From contig REAZ01000029.1 in NCBI GenBank assembly GCA_004294445.1, positions 1-54,135 of the forward strand: 54,135 nt of DNA, written 5' to 3'. This DNA comes from Cytophagales bacterium. Its GTDB lineage: Bacteria > Bacteroidota > Bacteroidia > Cytophagales > Thermoflexibacteraceae. Positions 52,086-54,135 of this stretch are shown one piece after another; positions within the stretch are counted from its first letter, which is position 1, and each line of letters starts with the position of its first letter. The notes under the pieces are model-generated. The model made no database searches. It was not told the origin of the DNA and saw only the letters and a program-made list of their open reading frames with translations. The position numbers were made by a program, and so were the translations under genes.

Positions 52086-53918
52086 ATGAAACTCAAAACA
52101 AAACTCTTGATAGGCTTAGGCTTTCTCTTTGTACTGACGGTGATTGTGGGCGGCATGGGGGCATATTACTTGCTCAAACTTGCTCATGATTCGCAGGCAG
52201 TCATCAAAGATAATTATAAATCAGTAACTTACACCAAAGAGATGATAGCCGCTTTGGAAGACATGGGCATTTTTCAGACTGCCAAGTTCAACAATGCTCG
52301 CAAAGACATCGGCGAAAATATATTTAAATCTCCCCAATTTAGACGACTTAGAACAACTTTTGAGGAAAACTTAGCGTTCCAAAAACAGAATATTACCGAA
52401 GAGGGCGAAGCCGAACTTACTCAACAGCTTGAGCATAACTATCACGAATACATTAAGTTATTGCAGAAAGCAGCGATAGAAAATAACTATACCTCTGAAT
52501 ACTACCTCGAAAATATTTATCCTCTCTACGACCAGATTAATTCGCAAGTTTTTGGAATCCTCGATGCTAATATGCAGGCTATTATTCGGAAAAATGAACG
52601 TTTACAAACTACAGCCCACAATGTAACTAACTACTTGATCGTGATAGGCTTAGTCTGTGCTATAGTCAGTTTTGTTTTCATTTTAAACTTTCCTAACTAC
52701 CTGCTCAAACCCATTCAAGCACTTACGCAAGGCATCATGGAAATTTCGAACCAAAACTATAAGCAACAGCTTGATTTTCAGTCTAATGATGAGTTTGGCG
52801 AGCTGGCTATTTCTTTTAATAATATGGCAAACAAACTCAATGAGTACGAAAATAGTCGTTTGGCAAAATTACTCTTTGAGAAAAAGCGTAACGAGGCTAT
52901 TATCAACACGATGCAGGACGGTATGATAGGACTTGATGAAAACAAAGTGATTCTGTTTGCCAACCCCACCGCCACCCGATTGCTTTGCCTCCAAGAAGAT
53001 GAATTAGTAGGAAAATATGCTCCAGACGTTGCCACTTACAATGATTTACTGCGCCACCTTATTCAGGTATTGATGACGGACAAAGTACCTGATAATGAGC
53101 ATAAAATCAAGGTTTTTACAGAAAATCAAGAACAACATTTTACCAAGGAAATTTTGGATATTAGCAGAGAAAACGGTTCGCCAATAGGGAAAGTGATTAT
53201 TCTGAAAAATGTAACGAATTTTTACCAAGAGGCAGAGGCAAAAAGTAACTTTATGGCGGCTATCTCTCACGAACTAAAAACGCCAATTTCCTCTATCAAT
53301 ATGAGTATTAAGTTATTGGAAAACAAGCGAGTAGGCACTCTGAACAAGGAGCAAAAAGAACTTATTTCCTTAATGAAAGATGACTCGCAACGCTTGCTAA
53401 AAATTACCAGCGAACTCTTGGATTTGGCAAAGCTTGAGTCAGGCAATATCCAAATGATATATCAAGACATTGCGCCCCAGCAAATTATAGATTTGGCAAA
53501 GGAAGCCTTGCAGGTACAAGCGGAGCAAAAGCACTTGCATTTCGAAGTAAAAATAGAAGACTCTGTGCCACTCGTATATGCGGATTTGGATAAAAGTATT
53601 TGGATAATGCGAAATTTGCTATCCAATGCGGTTCGCTATGCGCCAGAAAATTCATCTATCATCATTGCGGCGCATACCCAAGAAAATAATGTGGCGTTTT
53701 CAGTACAAGATTTTGGCAAAGGTATAGAAAGTAAGTATAAAGAAAAAGTGTTTGAACGGTTTTTCCAAATCCCTGATGAGGAAGGCAAAAATGGTGGCAC
53801 AGGCTTAGGGCTGGCTATTGTCAAGGAGTTTGCGCAGCTACAGGGCGGGAATGTATCTTTGGAAAGCGAGATAGGGCAAGGTAGCATTTTTACTTTTACG
53901 CTTGCCTGCGCTACGTGA
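52086..53918 (+). CDS. HAMP-PAS sensor histidine kinase
   Basis: The 610-residue protein has two transmembrane helices (about 6-29 and 180-203) around a helical periplasmic sensor, then HAMP (about 205-255), PAS (about 260-375), HisKA with the phospho-His in AISHELKTPISS, and a HATPase domain with NLLSNAVRYAPENS, DFGKGI and GGTGLGLAIVKEF. It likely phosphorylates the sigma-54 regulator at 42496. It is not the KdpD kinase half in the usual sense: its sensor layout is NtrY/PhoR-like and has its own membrane input. It starts 2 bases after the KdpD-type gene. Confidence 0.92.
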   Translation: MKLKTKLLIGLGFLFVLTVIVGGMGAYYLLKLAHDSQAVIKDNYKSVTYTKEMIAALEDMGIFQTAKFNNARKDIGENIFKSPQFRRLRTTFEENLAFQKQNITEEGEAELTQQLEHNYHEYIKLLQKAAIENNYTSEYYLENIYPLYDQINSQVFGILDANMQAIIRKNERLQTTAHNVTNYLIVIGLVCAIVSFVFILNFPNYLLKPIQALTQGIMEISNQNYKQQLDFQSNDEFGELAISFNNMANKLNEYENSRLAKLLFEKKRNEAIINTMQDGMIGLDENKVILFANPTATRLLCLQEDELVGKYAPDVATYNDLLRHLIQVLMTDKVPDNEHKIKVFTENQEQHFTKEILDISRENGSPIGKVIILKNVTNFYQEAEAKSNFMAAISHELKTPISSINMSIKLLENKRVGTLNKEQKELISLMKDDSQRLLKITSELLDLAKLESGNIQMIYQDIAPQQIIDLAKEALQVQAEQKHLHFEVKIEDSVPLVYADLDKSIWIMRNLLSNAVRYAPENSSIIIAAHTQENNVAFSVQDFGKGIESKYKEKVFERFFQIPDEEGKNGGTGLGLAIVKEFAQLQGGNVSLESEIGQGSIFTFTLACAT

Positions 53919-53936
53919 AAAATTATCTATATGATA

Positions 53937-54041
53937 AGTGCAAAATATTTACCGTAGCTATAGATTCAATGAACTTAACCAAACTCAGTTGCCTTATAGC
54001 CTTGAAAGAGGTCGCAGAATTATTGTGGGTATTAAAGTTAA
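53937..54041 (+). pseudogene. LysM gene fragment, direct repeat copy B
   Basis: The plus-strand frame with FNELNQTQLPYSLERGRRII matches the end of the LysM gene (41731-41805): 75 bases with 3 mismatches at 53967-54041. The similarity extends upstream with an in-frame 15-base gap (YRSYRF against RNYSITEQQLNEF). There is no start codon or upstream gene body. The insertion-sequence end follows directly, so the frame runs on into it and stops at TAA (54055-54057). Confidence 0.75.
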
Positions 54042-54135
54042 CGTGAACTTGGGATAATATACAAGAAAAAGCTATGAAAAAAGTGTATTTTTGAATTGGA
54101 AACACAAAAAATCACTCAAATCCATAGCTTTATGA
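54038..54135. mobile_element. Left end of an insertion sequence, cut by window edge
   Basis: TTAACGTGAACTTGGGAT (54038-54055) is the exact inverse of the right-end repeat at 81-98. About 80 bases of leader follow, with an AAGCTATG / CATAGCTT inverted pair, and no gene is complete. The orientation matches the copy at 1-98, so both insertions would be read in the plus direction. Confidence 0.55.

Noticed and set aside
1..54135. CRISPR arrays, tRNA and rRNA genes
   Set aside because: No regularly spaced direct repeats, tRNA cloverleaf or rRNA sequence was recognised by reading either strand; small RNAs cannot be excluded by eye.
54060..54135. AAGCTATG/CATAGCTT inverted pair at the end as a terminator
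   Set aside because: It lies inside the insertion-sequence end with a long spacer and no T-tract, so it more likely belongs to the element.

Overview
The window looks like a chromosomal contig from an aerobic, AT-rich member of the Bacteroidota, most likely a Cytophagales-type gliding or filamentous bacterium. The evidence is an alternative complex III operon (actABCDEF) next to a Cu-A cytochrome oxidase, a fused ccoN-ccoO cbb3 oxidase gene, a probable type IX secretion C-terminal domain, promoters of the TTG-N19-TAnnTTTG type, few Shine-Dalgarno sequences, and a kdp locus with a split KdpD. No rRNA, tRNA or CRISPR array was seen.

Layout. 1-98 is the right end of an insertion sequence (transposase C-terminus plus terminal repeat), followed by a palindromic repeat. 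235-2305 holds a secreted DUF3472-type protein and a CoxG-like SRPBCC protein. 2323-9256 is a low-oxygen respiration locus: a divergent Crp/Fnr regulator, then ccoS, ccoNO, a ccoQ-like gene, ccoP, ccoG, ccoH and a SafE-like membrane protein, with a candidate operator between regulator and operon. 9326-13443 holds an AAA-ATPase/nuclease-like protein, a deoxynucleoside kinase and uvrC. 13433-22466 is a minus-strand run: an extended D-Ala-D-Ala ligase-like protein, a glycosyltransferase, a secreted WD40-caspase protein, a flippase, an M43 metalloprotease and an unknown membrane coiled-coil protein. 22489-23244 is aroE, ending at a two-way terminator. 23310-35268 is the second respiratory branch: actA-F, then coxB and coxA, all on the minus strand behind a consensus promoter, with a PerR/Fur-like palindrome further upstream. 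35630-38896 holds two lipoproteins, a sugar nucleotidyltransferase and ccmB. 39194-41833 is a TPR/LysM protein.

41835-53918 is a potassium-uptake block. It begins with a decayed IS982-type insertion sequence, then a sigma-54-type response regulator, a convergent PD-(D/E)XK-like gene, a 27-codon membrane peptide, kdpF, kdpA, kdpB, an antisense small gene, kdpC, a porin, a sensor-only KdpD and a separate histidine kinase. The last 75 bases of recognisable LysM-gene sequence upstream of this block reappear at 53967-54041 (72/75 identical). Immediately after that copy the window runs into the left end of an insertion sequence whose 18-base end is the exact inverse of the one at 81-98.

How the genes work together. 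The window carries two oxygen-reducing branches: cbb3 (probably for low oxygen, next to an Fnr-type regulator) and ACIII plus the Cu-A oxidase. It also has some of the maturation functions they need (ccoS/G/H, ccmB). The kdp block appears to be a self-contained unit in which sensing (KdpD N-terminal half), phosphotransfer (separate HAMP-PAS kinase) and output (an NtrC-type activator rather than KdpE) are spread over three proteins. The most notable observations are the direct repeats around the kdp block, a palindromic repeat inserted in frame in kdpA, the extra peptide coupled to kdpF, and the PerR-like palindrome near the ACIII promoter.
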